From the NCBI GenBank assembly GCA_036502005.1, contig DASXZH010000021.1:1-64000 (forward strand): a DNA stretch of 64,000 nt, in the 5' to 3' direction. The position numbers and the translations under genes were made by a program. Under the pieces are notes generated by a model. That model worked only from the letters and a program-made list of their open reading frames with translations. It did not search any database and was not told the DNA's origin. Numbering within the stretch: the stretch's first letter is position 1; each line of letters starts with the position of its first letter. This DNA comes from DASXZH01 sp036502005 (GTDB lineage Bacteria; Armatimonadota; Fimbriimonadia; Fimbriimonadales; Fimbriimonadaceae). Positions 26,170-33,826 of this stretch are shown in pieces.

Positions 26170-27267
26170 TTAAAGGTTGGCGCGGAGCCTGGCCAAAAGC
26201 TGGTCGGCGACCCGGTGATGATGGAGGTTTAGACGCTCGAAACAATCTTCAGCAATGGCTTCAAAGACGGCTTCAGCTTCATCTCGCTCACCCCGAAGAG
26301 CTTTGATTCTAGCTGCAGTTAGATCGGCTTTCTCCCTAATTTCTGAGCCCTCAGGAAGTCCACTCGATTCCAGTTCTGCAAGGGTTTCTTCTGCCTTAAA
26401 TAGCTGTCCCATCGCTGCTTCCAGCCGAGCTTTGACCTCCAGGCCATAGGGCCTGAATACTTCAGAGGTGCCCGTCTGAATAGATCGTTCTACAAGCTTT
26501 GCTGCCTCTTCGAGGGCTTCTCTCTTAAGCGGCTTGCGCTCGTTTAGAGCCAGAACGTGAAGTGCAAAATCGCGATCAAGAACAGCCCGGATAGTTTCCC
26601 ATTCTTCAAGTGCTTTTCCTGAAGCTGGCTTATGCGCCTCGGCAAACGTTACAGCCTCTTGATGGGCACGATCTAGTGTATGCACGGTGACATGGTCCAA
26701 CGTCCGCAACACCAGCCCACTCATCCATAGAGCGGTCATCAGGTTTTCTTTGTCGCCTCGTGCCAAAGCCCGCTTCTGCATTTCATCCAGTGCCGAAACT
26801 GCTCCCGAGACCTTAGTGAGTCTGAGATTAATCTCCACTATTTGGCGGGTAAGAGCCTGCCACGCAGCCGGATCATCAACCTGGTGACGCCACTCCTTCG
26901 CGTGAGCGAGCGCACGGGTAGGAAGACCGTCTACGCCAAGCGTATGGATTGTAGACAATAACTTCTCGGGTTCTAGATCTGTAACGGCTTGGATAGGCAA
27001 GGGTGCAAATTGTCTAATCCATGCTTCGTGGACCCGCTCCTGAAGTCCACGCGTCTGGAAAGCCACCAGGATCTTCACGAGTGAGGGTGTGTTCACATCT
27101 TCAGGTCCACGAATCAGTTGACTGACTCTTCCCTGAGACACGCCTAGCGCTTTTGCAAACTCCTTGTTGGAGCCGAATTCCACGCGCACTGCGGCCTGGA
27201 GGGCTGATCCAAAGGACTCTGATTTAGTCTTCCCTAAAGAAGTGGGCTCCAGTTTCTTCTTACTCAT
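26170..27267 (-). CDS. XRE-family regulator with TPR-like C-terminal domain
   Basis: A 365-residue protein. The N-terminal HTH (about residues 30-55) reads NKEFAKALGVSQGRVSQLIRG. The remaining 280 residues are helical with repeated Ala/Leu/Glu-rich pairs (AVSALDEMQKRALARGDKENLMTAL; KAEETLAELESSGLPEG), the look of tetratricopeptide repeats. This layout (XRE plus TPR) is typical of peptide-controlled or stress regulators of mobile elements such as the Rap/PlcR/ImmR type. It is divergent from the coupling-ATPase gene 36 bp away, so it likely controls transfer. Confidence 0.7.
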   Translation of the reverse strand: MSKKKLEPTSLGKTKSESFGSALQAAVRVEFGSNKEFAKALGVSQGRVSQLIRGPEDVNTPSLVKILVAFQTRGLQERVHEAWIRQFAPLPIQAVTDLEPEKLLSTIHTLGVDGLPTRALAHAKEWRHQVDDPAAWQALTRQIVEINLRLTKVSGAVSALDEMQKRALARGDKENLMTALWMSGLVLRTLDHVTVHTLDRAHQEAVTFAEAHKPASGKALEEWETIRAVLDRDFALHVLALNERKPLKREALEEAAKLVERSIQTGTSEVFRPYGLEVKARLEAAMGQLFKAEETLAELESSGLPEGSEIREKADLTAARIKALRGERDEAEAVFEAIAEDCFERLNLHHHRVADQLLARLRANL

Positions 27268-27303
27268 CCATGACCACCAAGCTCTTCAAATGAAGGAGTT
27301 TAC

Positions 27304-28656
27304 ATGGACTGGTTATTTCGATTTTTAGAAGCACCCCTGATTTGGCTATCACACCGCTCTACACCAAAAAGCAAGCTCGCGGAACTTGCTCCGCGAAACG
27401 CCCTTGGAGTCTGTGCGGACGACATCCCGTTTTCGTTATCAGAATCAGATTTGGGAAGGCATGCCTACATTCTTGGGAGCACAGGGTGCGGCAAGACGAG
27501 CCTCATCCTCGCGCTGATTGAAGAAGATATCAGGCGTGAACACTCTTTCGTTGTTGTGGATCATCGGGGTGATCTGGTGGCAGGGGCCCTGGGGCTCTGC
27601 GACACGTTAGACATTGATCCTGAAAAAATAACGCTTCTCGATCTACGGGAACAGCATAAGATCCAGGGCTTCAACCCTTTAGCGGGAGCCGGCGAACCGT
27701 ATATCCGGGCTCTACATGTGCTTGATGTGCTTGCTGACGAAGCAGAATCCTGGGGTGTGCAACTGGAAGAAACGTTGCGCTCAGCACTCATTCTTCTCTC
27801 CGAAGCACGTGAGCCTATCACGAAACTCGAGTTACTCTTCTACGATTCAGCCTTTCGCTCAAAGTGCCTTTCTCGCTGCACTGACACCCCCTTATTGACC
27901 TTTTGGGAGCGCTATGCGGCCATGTCGAAGGATAAGCAACAGGCCTGGGCTCTGCCTGTCCTAAACAAGGTCACTTCACTTCTGGCTGTGCCCGTGCTGC
28001 GAGAAGTCTTGGGAAGTGCATCTGGCCTCGACCTCGGCGAGTTGCTCAACCGTAAGGGGCATATTCTACTGGTTTCGCTGGCTGTTGACGAACTGCACCG
28101 CTCGGGCCGTATGGTCGGCAGCCTTGTAGTTTCGGCTATTTCGAGGGAAATGCTCGGGCGGGTAAACGTGCCGGAGTCTGCCAGGAACCCCGTGCGCCTA
28201 TACGTCGATGAGTTCGAGAATATGGCTTCGGAAAGCTTCGAATCGCTGATTGCTGAGGGACGCCGGTTTGCACTTTCGCTTGTCCTCTCGCATCAGACGT
28301 TGAATCAACTTCCCGCACGGCTGCGCTCGGTGGTTCGAAACAATGTCGGTGTCCAGATGCTTTTCCAAGTCGGCTTTGAGGATGCAAAGCAGGTTTTGAA
28401 CGAACTACCTAAGGAATTCACCTTAGAGGACATTCGACGGCTAGGAATCGGACAGGCAATAGTTTTAAACCGGAATGGCACGGCACAAACCATACAATTC
28501 AAGAAACCAAGGCCGCCCAAGCCTAGGGCCGCAATCGACGCCTTTCGAGAGAGGGTTCTCGCCTCACTGCCCTTAGCAACGGCATTTGACAATAAGGTTG
28601 ATAAACCGGATGAGGCCCCAGAACAACTTGGTTTGGAGGATTGGCTATGCGACTAA
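27304..28656 (+). CDS. VirD4/TraD-like coupling ATPase
   Basis: A 450-residue P-loop ATPase of the VirD4/HerA/FtsK superfamily. Walker A is GSTGCGKTSLI (about residues 57-67), Walker B is RLYVDEFENMA (about 300), and the sensor strand ALSLVLSHQTLNQLP follows. Proteins like this pump DNA, usually as the coupling protein of conjugation. No N-terminal membrane segment is evident, as in soluble coupling proteins of mobilisable elements. GGAG lies five bases before the start. It overlaps the next gene, a replication-relaxation protein, by 10 bp; the pair suggests a mobilisation module that borrows another element's secretion channel. Confidence 0.8.
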   Translation: MDWLFRFLEAPLIWLSHRSTPKSKLAELAPRNALGVCADDIPFSLSESDLGRHAYILGSTGCGKTSLILALIEEDIRREHSFVVVDHRGDLVAGALGLCDTLDIDPEKITLLDLREQHKIQGFNPLAGAGEPYIRALHVLDVLADEAESWGVQLEETLRSALILLSEAREPITKLELLFYDSAFRSKCLSRCTDTPLLTFWERYAAMSKDKQQAWALPVLNKVTSLLAVPVLREVLGSASGLDLGELLNRKGHILLVSLAVDELHRSGRMVGSLVVSAISREMLGRVNVPESARNPVRLYVDEFENMASESFESLIAEGRRFALSLVLSHQTLNQLPARLRSVVRNNVGVQMLFQVGFEDAKQVLNELPKEFTLEDIRRLGIGQAIVLNRNGTAQTIQFKKPRPPKPRAAIDAFRERVLASLPLATAFDNKVDKPDEAPEQLGLEDWLCD

Positions 28657-29330
28657 CCCAAAGAGATATTTCTCTCATTCGTGATATCGCACTGAGCCAT
28701 GTGCTATCCAGAGATCAGGTTCTTGGCCTTAGTTACTTCTCATCTGTGTCGCGTACCAATGTGCGATTAAAAATGCTTGTTCGGGGGAGATATCTTCGCA
28801 TCTTAGTGACGCCCTTCTTCAAGCAAAACCTGTACATCGCCGGACCTGACGCCCTTGCAGCGGTGGGCGAAAAAATCGCAAGGCTTATCCGTGGTCGTGG
28901 ACGATCTCCACAGTTCCTGCAGCATGCGCTAGCTGTCACGAATGTGAGAATCAACCTCAAGGAACGCGGATTCACCTTTTGGCGCTTTGAACAGCAACTG
29001 TGGCAGGATTTCACTTGGCGCGGTCATAGATATGAAGTAAGACCGGACGGTCTGGCCTATCGTGAAGGCGTTCCCGTATTTATCGAGGTTGATCTTGGGC
29101 ATGTGGCGGCGGCAAAGTTCGCGTCGAAACTTGATGGTTACCAAGCCTTCCAAGAATCTGGCAGACTCGCCGAGATTTTTGGCACTGAGTTCTTGAGCGT
29201 CTTAGTAGTTACGACGGGCAAACTGAGAAAAACCAATCTCCGAGAGGTGTCTCAAAGATTTGCAACTCCCTGGCTAACCCTGCAAACATTTGAAGAGTTA
29301 GAGATTTGCTGCCCAGGAGCATGGCGATGA
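28647..29330 (+). CDS. Replication-relaxation family protein
   Basis: A 227-residue protein of the Replic_Relax type: an N-terminal winged helix (LTQRDISLIRDIALSHVLSRDQVLGL, in part; then NVRLKMLVRGRYLRIL) and a C-terminal nuclease-like domain with VRPDGLAYREGVPVFIEVDLG, where D and ExD could be metal ligands. The family is linked to plasmid replication and relaxation. Start 28647 is chosen because GGAGG lies seven bases upstream; a TTG at 28641 is too close to it. It overlaps the ATPase gene and the next gene, so the three form one operon. Confidence 0.75.
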   Translation: MRLTQRDISLIRDIALSHVLSRDQVLGLSYFSSVSRTNVRLKMLVRGRYLRILVTPFFKQNLYIAGPDALAAVGEKIARLIRGRGRSPQFLQHALAVTNVRINLKERGFTFWRFEQQLWQDFTWRGHRYEVRPDGLAYREGVPVFIEVDLGHVAAAKFASKLDGYQAFQESGRLAEIFGTEFLSVLVVTTGKLRKTNLREVSQRFATPWLTLQTFEELEICCPGAWR

Positions 29331-29806
29331 TTCTCTGCCTTTCATGCAAGAAGCTATGGGCTGATGGGACTAAGTATTGCGGGGTATGCAGGGCAACAAT
29401 GGGTGCAAGATTTTGTGCTGACGGGCACAAGAACCCTTTATTAGCCGATTGCTGCACCACATGTGGAACTACGAAGCTGACCAAAGGAGTTAAATGCCTC
29501 AGCTTGAGATTCGGAACTTGGCTAGCTCTATTAATCAGCGGCTATTTCTTCGTTCCAGTCCTATTGCGTTTGGTCTTGACCGTCGGCAGCCAGCTATTTT
29601 GGCGAGTAGCGGACGCCGTTATTCCGCTCCTCGTTGCGCTTGCAATTGTCACCTTTTTTCTTGGGCCGATAGTTGGCTTTCGCGGGATGAAGGTTATGTT
29701 CGACCTGTGGCTCGGCTTTTTCAAACTAATAGTTCAAGTTCTCCAGTCCACGGGCATTTTCTTAATTCAGGTGCTTCGAAATTGGGCCAGACAACGGAAA
29801 AGTTGA
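29327..29806 (+). CDS. Double zinc-ribbon membrane protein
   Basis: A 159-residue protein starting at ATG 29327, overlapping the previous stop by four bases (ATGA), with AGGAG seven bases upstream. The N-terminus has two zinc-ribbon halves: CLSCKKLWADGTKYCGVC and FCADGH...CCTTCG. Two or three hydrophobic segments follow (WLALLISGYFFVPVLLRL and AVIPLLVALAIVTFFLG). It is the last gene of the mobilisation operon. Double zinc ribbons next to membrane helices often act as scaffolds; its role in transfer is unknown. Confidence 0.65.
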   Translation: MILCLSCKKLWADGTKYCGVCRATMGARFCADGHKNPLLADCCTTCGTTKLTKGVKCLSLRFGTWLALLISGYFFVPVLLRLVLTVGSQLFWRVADAVIPLLVALAIVTFFLGPIVGFRGMKVMFDLWLGFFKLIVQVLQSTGIFLIQVLRNWARQRKS

Positions 29807-29833
29807 AAAGTTCGATTATAAGCAGAACCTAGA

Positions 29834-30421
29834 TTACGGTTTAGCATGACGGCGCTTTTCTTCTTGCTGAACTTCCTTGATAAGGTTCTTCTCGCTCGAA
29901 GTCAGTTTCGACGCAATGGACGCAACGTCGCTGGTGGTCGGCTTATACCATGACTGTGAAGAGAAGAATTGGGTAAGTCCTTTATCTTTGAATATATATC
30001 CTCTTCGCGCGTAAGGCTCATTTCGAATACAACGTAACTGCGCGTCTCCAAGTTGGGAGAGGCTGCCATGAGAGCTAACTATTTGCTTTGCTCTGGCGAA
30101 GTCATCTGCTTCAATGTGGTCCGATTCTTCGGATTCATCCAAGTTTTTTAACTCTCCTGCCGTTGGCTGAGCAGTTGACGAGATTGAAGGGGATGAGTTG
30201 CTTTGCGACACGGAAGTTTGTTGCGACCTTTGCACTAACTTCTGCGGGGGCCGACCGGTTTGCGGGAGATTGACCGCGTTTCGGAGGACCTGACCGTTGG
30301 AGCCAACATTAGTCTGCGCATGAGTAACGGAATTTTGCCCCAACGAAATCGACCCGAGACATGTTCCCGCGATCACAAGTAGCCCAGCGAATGAGCATAG
30401 CAGTGAATACCGAAAGCTCAT
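29834..30421 (-). CDS. Exported YARHG-domain protein
   Basis: A 195-residue protein with a signal peptide (LLCSFAGLLVIAGTCLG). A long Ser/Gln/Thr/Pro-rich linker (about residues 40-100) leads to a C-terminal YARHG domain: LRCIRNEPYARRGYIFKD, then LTQFFSSQSWYKP. YARHG is a small extracellular domain of unknown function, usually in membrane or cell-wall-linked proteins. Its start overlaps the stop of the upstream gene by four bases, so the two are translated together and probably form an envelope complex. Confidence 0.75.
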   Translation of the reverse strand: MSFRYSLLCSFAGLLVIAGTCLGSISLGQNSVTHAQTNVGSNGQVLRNAVNLPQTGRPPQKLVQRSQQTSVSQSNSSPSISSTAQPTAGELKNLDESEESDHIEADDFARAKQIVSSHGSLSQLGDAQLRCIRNEPYARRGYIFKDKGLTQFFSSQSWYKPTTSDVASIASKLTSSEKNLIKEVQQEEKRRHAKP

Positions 30422-31431
30422 TCGCTCACCTCGACCAACTGATACAGTAATTCGCCGTTGGGTGCAAGAATTTCGCTGCCGTTGTACTCGGCATATATGT
30501 GGTGTTCCAGCAAATCATAAATAGACTTTTCCCATAGCTCGTAGACGGCTACTGGCTTGTTCTTCCGCTCTGTGTAGTAATAGAACTTCGCGCCTGTGAT
30601 GTATCCCACCTCTCGAAAGTCCGCGTAAATGCGGTCGCCTCTACGGACGGCAATCTCATTCTCAAATTCATCTAATGCGGCATAACCTTCGAAGGGTATA
30701 GGAGGATAAACGATAACTGGATCAACTGGTGGTGGGGGCGGAGGCGGAGGCGGAGGCGAGCCGGAACCTTCTTTATCGAGCAATGTTCCGATGACTAAGG
30801 CTGCAAAAGAAAGGGCTATCAAAATGAAGCCGACCATTATTGCCAACGTAACTCCCACTATGAAGGTGGCAACGTAAACCGCACCCAGGAGCCACGCCCA
30901 CAGCAGTCCAAGGCTCGCCCGAGCAGCTATTGGTGAGCGACTAATCAGAAAAGAAGCAATCCTCGCCGGGCCCACAATTGATGAACTATCGTTGGCGCAA
31001 TCGAACGAATAGAGTTGCGTCAATATAAACCCATCGCTCTTCTTAAATATCTCGTACAAGACTTCGACAACGCCCAAAAATGCGATGCAGATTACAGGAA
31101 GCGCCAAAACCATTATCGGCGATTTAGAAATGGCCGAAGCTACCCCTGAGGCAAGGTAAAACGCTTCACCTATAAGGGCGCAACAAGCAAGCCACTTAAT
31201 CTTACGCTTCGACCAATAGAGAACCAAGGGAACTTCACCGGAAGAGGCGCCTCCGATTCCGGCCATGGCGTACGGAACACCTAAAGTGAAAAGCCCAAGG
31301 ATAAAGGCAAGAATGTGCCTTTCACGAAGCCACACGCAGGAAGCCAAAAACCGCGCTCGTTCGGGATTCTCGTCCTTATCACCGAGAGCAACGTTGTTCT
31401 CCCTGGTGTCATAGTCTTTTAAGATTCCCAT
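30418..31431 (-). CDS. Multi-pass membrane protein with poly-proline linker
   Basis: A 337-residue protein. Residues about 30-210 hold some five hydrophobic helices (HILAFILGLFTLGVPYAM, IKWLACCALIGEAFYLASG, VLALPVICIAFLGVVEVLY and others). A run of ten prolines (about residue 225, encoded by a GGC/GGN-rich repeat on the plus strand near 30731-30759) separates these from a soluble C-terminal domain with many Tyr. It is translationally coupled to the YARHG protein. No family recognised. It may be cargo of the element. Confidence 0.6.
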   Translation of the reverse strand: MGILKDYDTRENNVALGDKDENPERARFLASCVWLRERHILAFILGLFTLGVPYAMAGIGGASSGEVPLVLYWSKRKIKWLACCALIGEAFYLASGVASAISKSPIMVLALPVICIAFLGVVEVLYEIFKKSDGFILTQLYSFDCANDSSSIVGPARIASFLISRSPIAARASLGLLWAWLLGAVYVATFIVGVTLAIMVGFILIALSFAALVIGTLLDKEGSGSPPPPPPPPPPVDPVIVYPPIPFEGYAALDEFENEIAVRRGDRIYADFREVGYITGAKFYYYTERKNKPVAVYELWEKSIYDLLEHHIYAEYNGSEILAPNGELLYQLVEVSE

Positions 31432-31512
31432 ACCTAAGTGCGAAAATTACCTGAACGGAAGAGGATTTGTCTGTGCTTGACTTGTTTTCCTTAAGCCCGC
31501 ACTATTGAATCA

Positions 31513-32244
31513 ATGTTCTCCTTTGAGTCTCCAGCACAACTAGAAAAAGCTTCTACAACTGAAGAAACGATTTCAGAAAGCGAGCAATTGAGGCGCTTTC
31601 AGTTCGAGGTGCCCGGTGCACTTGATGTTCTTCGTCGTCAGTTCCACCTGGATCACTGGGAGAGATACCCCGCTTCCGTTCTAGCGAACATGTATGACGA
31701 GAAGGAAGAGCGCGGTAACTGGGGCGTCATGATCTATCCAAAAGAAGATTGGAACGGCGCATTTAAACACTCAAAACAAATCACAGGACTGAATGAAGTG
31801 GTCCGAAAAACTCACAATCTCCGCATTGTCGAGTGTGGTTCAGCGGAGGAAGCAAGCGATATTTTGAAAGAACTTGCTGGTAAGTATGGCCCAGCTTCAT
31901 TTGCTGTCGTATGTGGGCATGGGACCGAAGAGGCAGTGCATTTCGGAGATAATGAAGAGGAACTTCTCACAAAGAGTGTCGCGGAGGATCAGTTTGGTAA
32001 GGCACTAGGAGACTCATTGAAGGCAGGCTCCGAAGTGTGTCTATGCTCATGTTCCACGGCCGCAGAAGGTGGCATTGCGGAGAATATCAGCGATACCAGC
32101 GGACATACTGTGCACGGACCTGAAGTTCCGACCAATATGAAAAGTTTCGGCGCTCGCGTAAAGGGCGATAGGGTTGAGTTTCATCCTCAATACGTAGAAG
32201 GGGCTGGCCGATCTGTGAATCCTGGGCAACCTAGGGAACAATAA
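31513..32244 (+). CDS. Possible clan CD (caspase-like) cysteine peptidase
   Basis: A 243-residue soluble protein. The pattern FAVVCGHGTEEAVHFG (about residues 131-146) followed by SEVCLCSCSTAAEGGIAENIS (about 177-197, in part) resembles the His-Gly and Cys dyad of clan CD peptidases such as CHAT, C80 and caspase-like proteins: a hydrophobic strand ending in HG, then a strand ending in Cys-Ser. The N-terminal 80 residues are unassigned. No signal peptide. It is divergent from the membrane-protein pair. If real, it could be a regulated protease in defence or conflict; I rate the family call as a pattern match only. Confidence 0.4.
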   Translation: MFSFESPAQLEKASTTEETISESEQLRRFQFEVPGALDVLRRQFHLDHWERYPASVLANMYDEKEERGNWGVMIYPKEDWNGAFKHSKQITGLNEVVRKTHNLRIVECGSAEEASDILKELAGKYGPASFAVVCGHGTEEAVHFGDNEEELLTKSVAEDQFGKALGDSLKAGSEVCLCSCSTAAEGGIAENISDTSGHTVHGPEVPTNMKSFGARVKGDRVEFHPQYVEGAGRSVNPGQPREQ

Positions 32245-32419
32245 GACCCGCCTCGATTCGGCCAATAACTTTAGAATGCCCTCAAACAGAAACTCCGGCT
32301 TAGACTAGAGAGGAGCCGTAGATGAAAAACGATTTAGTTGCATGTGTGTAGTAGCCACTTACGATACCCAACAAGGCAACGGCAGCCTAACTGTGCGGGA
32401 ACCTGTGCGTTAGGGTCAG

Positions 32420-32650
32420 CTACTCGCGGGGACCGAGGATATTCGTTGCCCCGTTCTTAGTGATCACAAAATAGACCTTGCCATCACGAGCATGAAAGCC
32501 GGTTATGATGTCCATTCCTCTCAAAAACGAAAGAGGCTGCGTGCCCCTTCCACAAAAGTGCTGTGTCACCGCCTTACGAACATCACGCGGATCCATTCCA
32601 TTAGGGGCATTTTTCGCAACGTGCTTAATATAATCGTCCAGTTCAGACAT
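32420..32650 (-). CDS. Small hypothetical protein, 76 aa
   Basis: MSELDDYIKHVAKNAPNGMD and on, ending VYFVITKNGATNILGPRE. The start is well supported by AGGAG seven bases upstream. It looks like a small helix-then-strand domain. It is not part of an obvious operon. No family recognised. Confidence 0.6.
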   Translation of the reverse strand: MSELDDYIKHVAKNAPNGMDPRDVRKAVTQHFCGRGTQPLSFLRGMDIITGFHARDGKVYFVITKNGATNILGPRE

Positions 32651-32901
32651 GTTATTCTCCTTTCACCATCTCGGGCGATACAACGAGTGTGGAGGCACGT
32701 TTTCATTGTTGAGGACGGAACAGCTCAGAATTGAGCCATGCCTAAATAATCTGGGAAAGTGGAGTTGTTCTGAAGCTGCGGCGGTTCGCGATCATGCCTA
32801 ATTACGACCTTTAGCGCCGAATCATTAGACATTTTAAATGGAAGCGCCTACTTATCAACAGATGCACCAACTCTCGGGTTGCTCCTGGTAAAAAGATTGC
32901 A

Positions 32902-33567
32902 ATGACCGAGTCACAGCAACTACAGAATTCCGTGCGGCGAATGGGTGGCAAAGAGATCAACAAGACTGATCACCCCACACACCTCGTTGAAATTATCGAC
33001 AAGGTAAGGGACTTCTTTGCCCTTGGAGCTCGCTGCTTTACCTACAAGGACTGTTACTGCCAAGCTTGGGGAGACGTTCTCATCGACATTGATCAAGTCG
33101 ATCGGGAGTTCAAAAGCCTTTGTAAAAAACTTGAAGAGAAGGAAAAGGAAGATAAGGTCTACCGCTGCGTGGATTGTTGGTCGGTTATGTGGTTCGCAGT
33201 GGCTCATGAGTATGCTCACTGTTTGCAGGCGTCAGAGGTTAGTTGGTTAACTATGAAAGCTGATCCGGTTCCTTATGAGATCGGCGCCGACTTCTTAGCG
33301 GGAGCGTGCCTTGGCTGGTATGCGGTCGACCTCAACATCAACTTTCTAAACGACATCGACTTCGCTTTCCAAATTGCAGCGTACGACTCGATCACGCACC
33401 CACAACCGCATCAACGACGTCTTGCACTAGAAACGGGTATCTCGAAAGGTGCCCAAGCTTCATATGCCTTGGGCGGGGATCTGTCGAAAATCAAGCGCGC
33501 AGAACTGCTGGACCAGTCCAGGGCGTGCTTTGAAGTTGTGCTAAAGGCGACCACTCGAAAAACCTAG
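32902..33567 (+). CDS. HExxH metallopeptidase-like protein
   Basis: A 221-residue cytoplasmic protein with the zincin motif VMWFAVAHEYAHCLQ (about residues 95-109), where His-Glu-x-x-His would bind zinc, and a downstream EIGADFLAGACLGWY (about 131-145) that provides the third ligand or the usual GAD-type helix of M48-like and related peptidases. Several Cys precede it. No signal or membrane segment. It is the last gene before the tRNA-Pro scar, followed by a terminator. The substrate is unknown; it may be cargo of the element. Confidence 0.6.
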   Translation: MTESQQLQNSVRRMGGKEINKTDHPTHLVEIIDKVRDFFALGARCFTYKDCYCQAWGDVLIDIDQVDREFKSLCKKLEEKEKEDKVYRCVDCWSVMWFAVAHEYAHCLQASEVSWLTMKADPVPYEIGADFLAGACLGWYAVDLNINFLNDIDFAFQIAAYDSITHPQPHQRRLALETGISKGAQASYALGGDLSKIKRAELLDQSRACFEVVLKATTRKT

Positions 33568-33636
33568 GATTCTGTCTCTCAAATGTCTCTCAAATGGAGG
33601 AGAAAACAGGAGACGTAGGGAGGCAGTGGTAGACTC

Positions 33637-33662
33637 AAAAATGCGATTTTGAGCGCATTTTT
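33637..33662 (+). terminator. Terminator-like hairpin before the tRNA-Pro scar
   Basis: AAAAATGCG (33637-33645) pairs with CGCATTTTT (33654-33662), ending in a T-run, about 70 bp after the stop of the HExxH gene. A second, mutually exclusive stem overlaps it: CTCAAAA (33634-33640) with TTTTGAG (33647-33653). The two overlapping stems may instead be arm sites of an attachment site. Confidence 0.5.
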
Positions 33663-33668
33663 CCTCCA

Positions 33669-33712
33669 TGGGGTGGAAGAGGTCGCAGGTTCGAATCTTG
33701 TCGCCCCGACCA
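33669..33712 (+). pseudogene. 3' half of tRNA-Pro(GGG), integration scar
   Basis: From T33 of the anticodon loop to the CCA end the sequence reads as tRNA-Pro: anticodon GGG (33670-33672), G37, variable loop AGGTC, T arm GCAGG-TTCGAAT-CTTGT, acceptor strand CGCCCCG with G72, discriminator A73 and CCA. The matching 5' half (CGGGGCG...) is not upstream. This is the usual att scar of an integrase that inserts at the anticodon loop of a tRNA. Confidence 0.75.
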
Positions 33713-33826
33713 GGTTCACTTTAACGATTAGATGTGCGATTCACACGCATATTCAAACCCTAGTGCGCAGGTAAGTAGTAACGCGCCCCGCTATGGTCGC
33801 AAGGTCGAAGGTTGCAAAATGCAATG

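Noticed and set aside
33623..33712. Possible intact tRNA ending at the CCA
   Set aside because: The 3' half fits tRNA-Pro, but the bases upstream of the anticodon loop do not form a matching acceptor strand, D arm or anticodon 5' strand.
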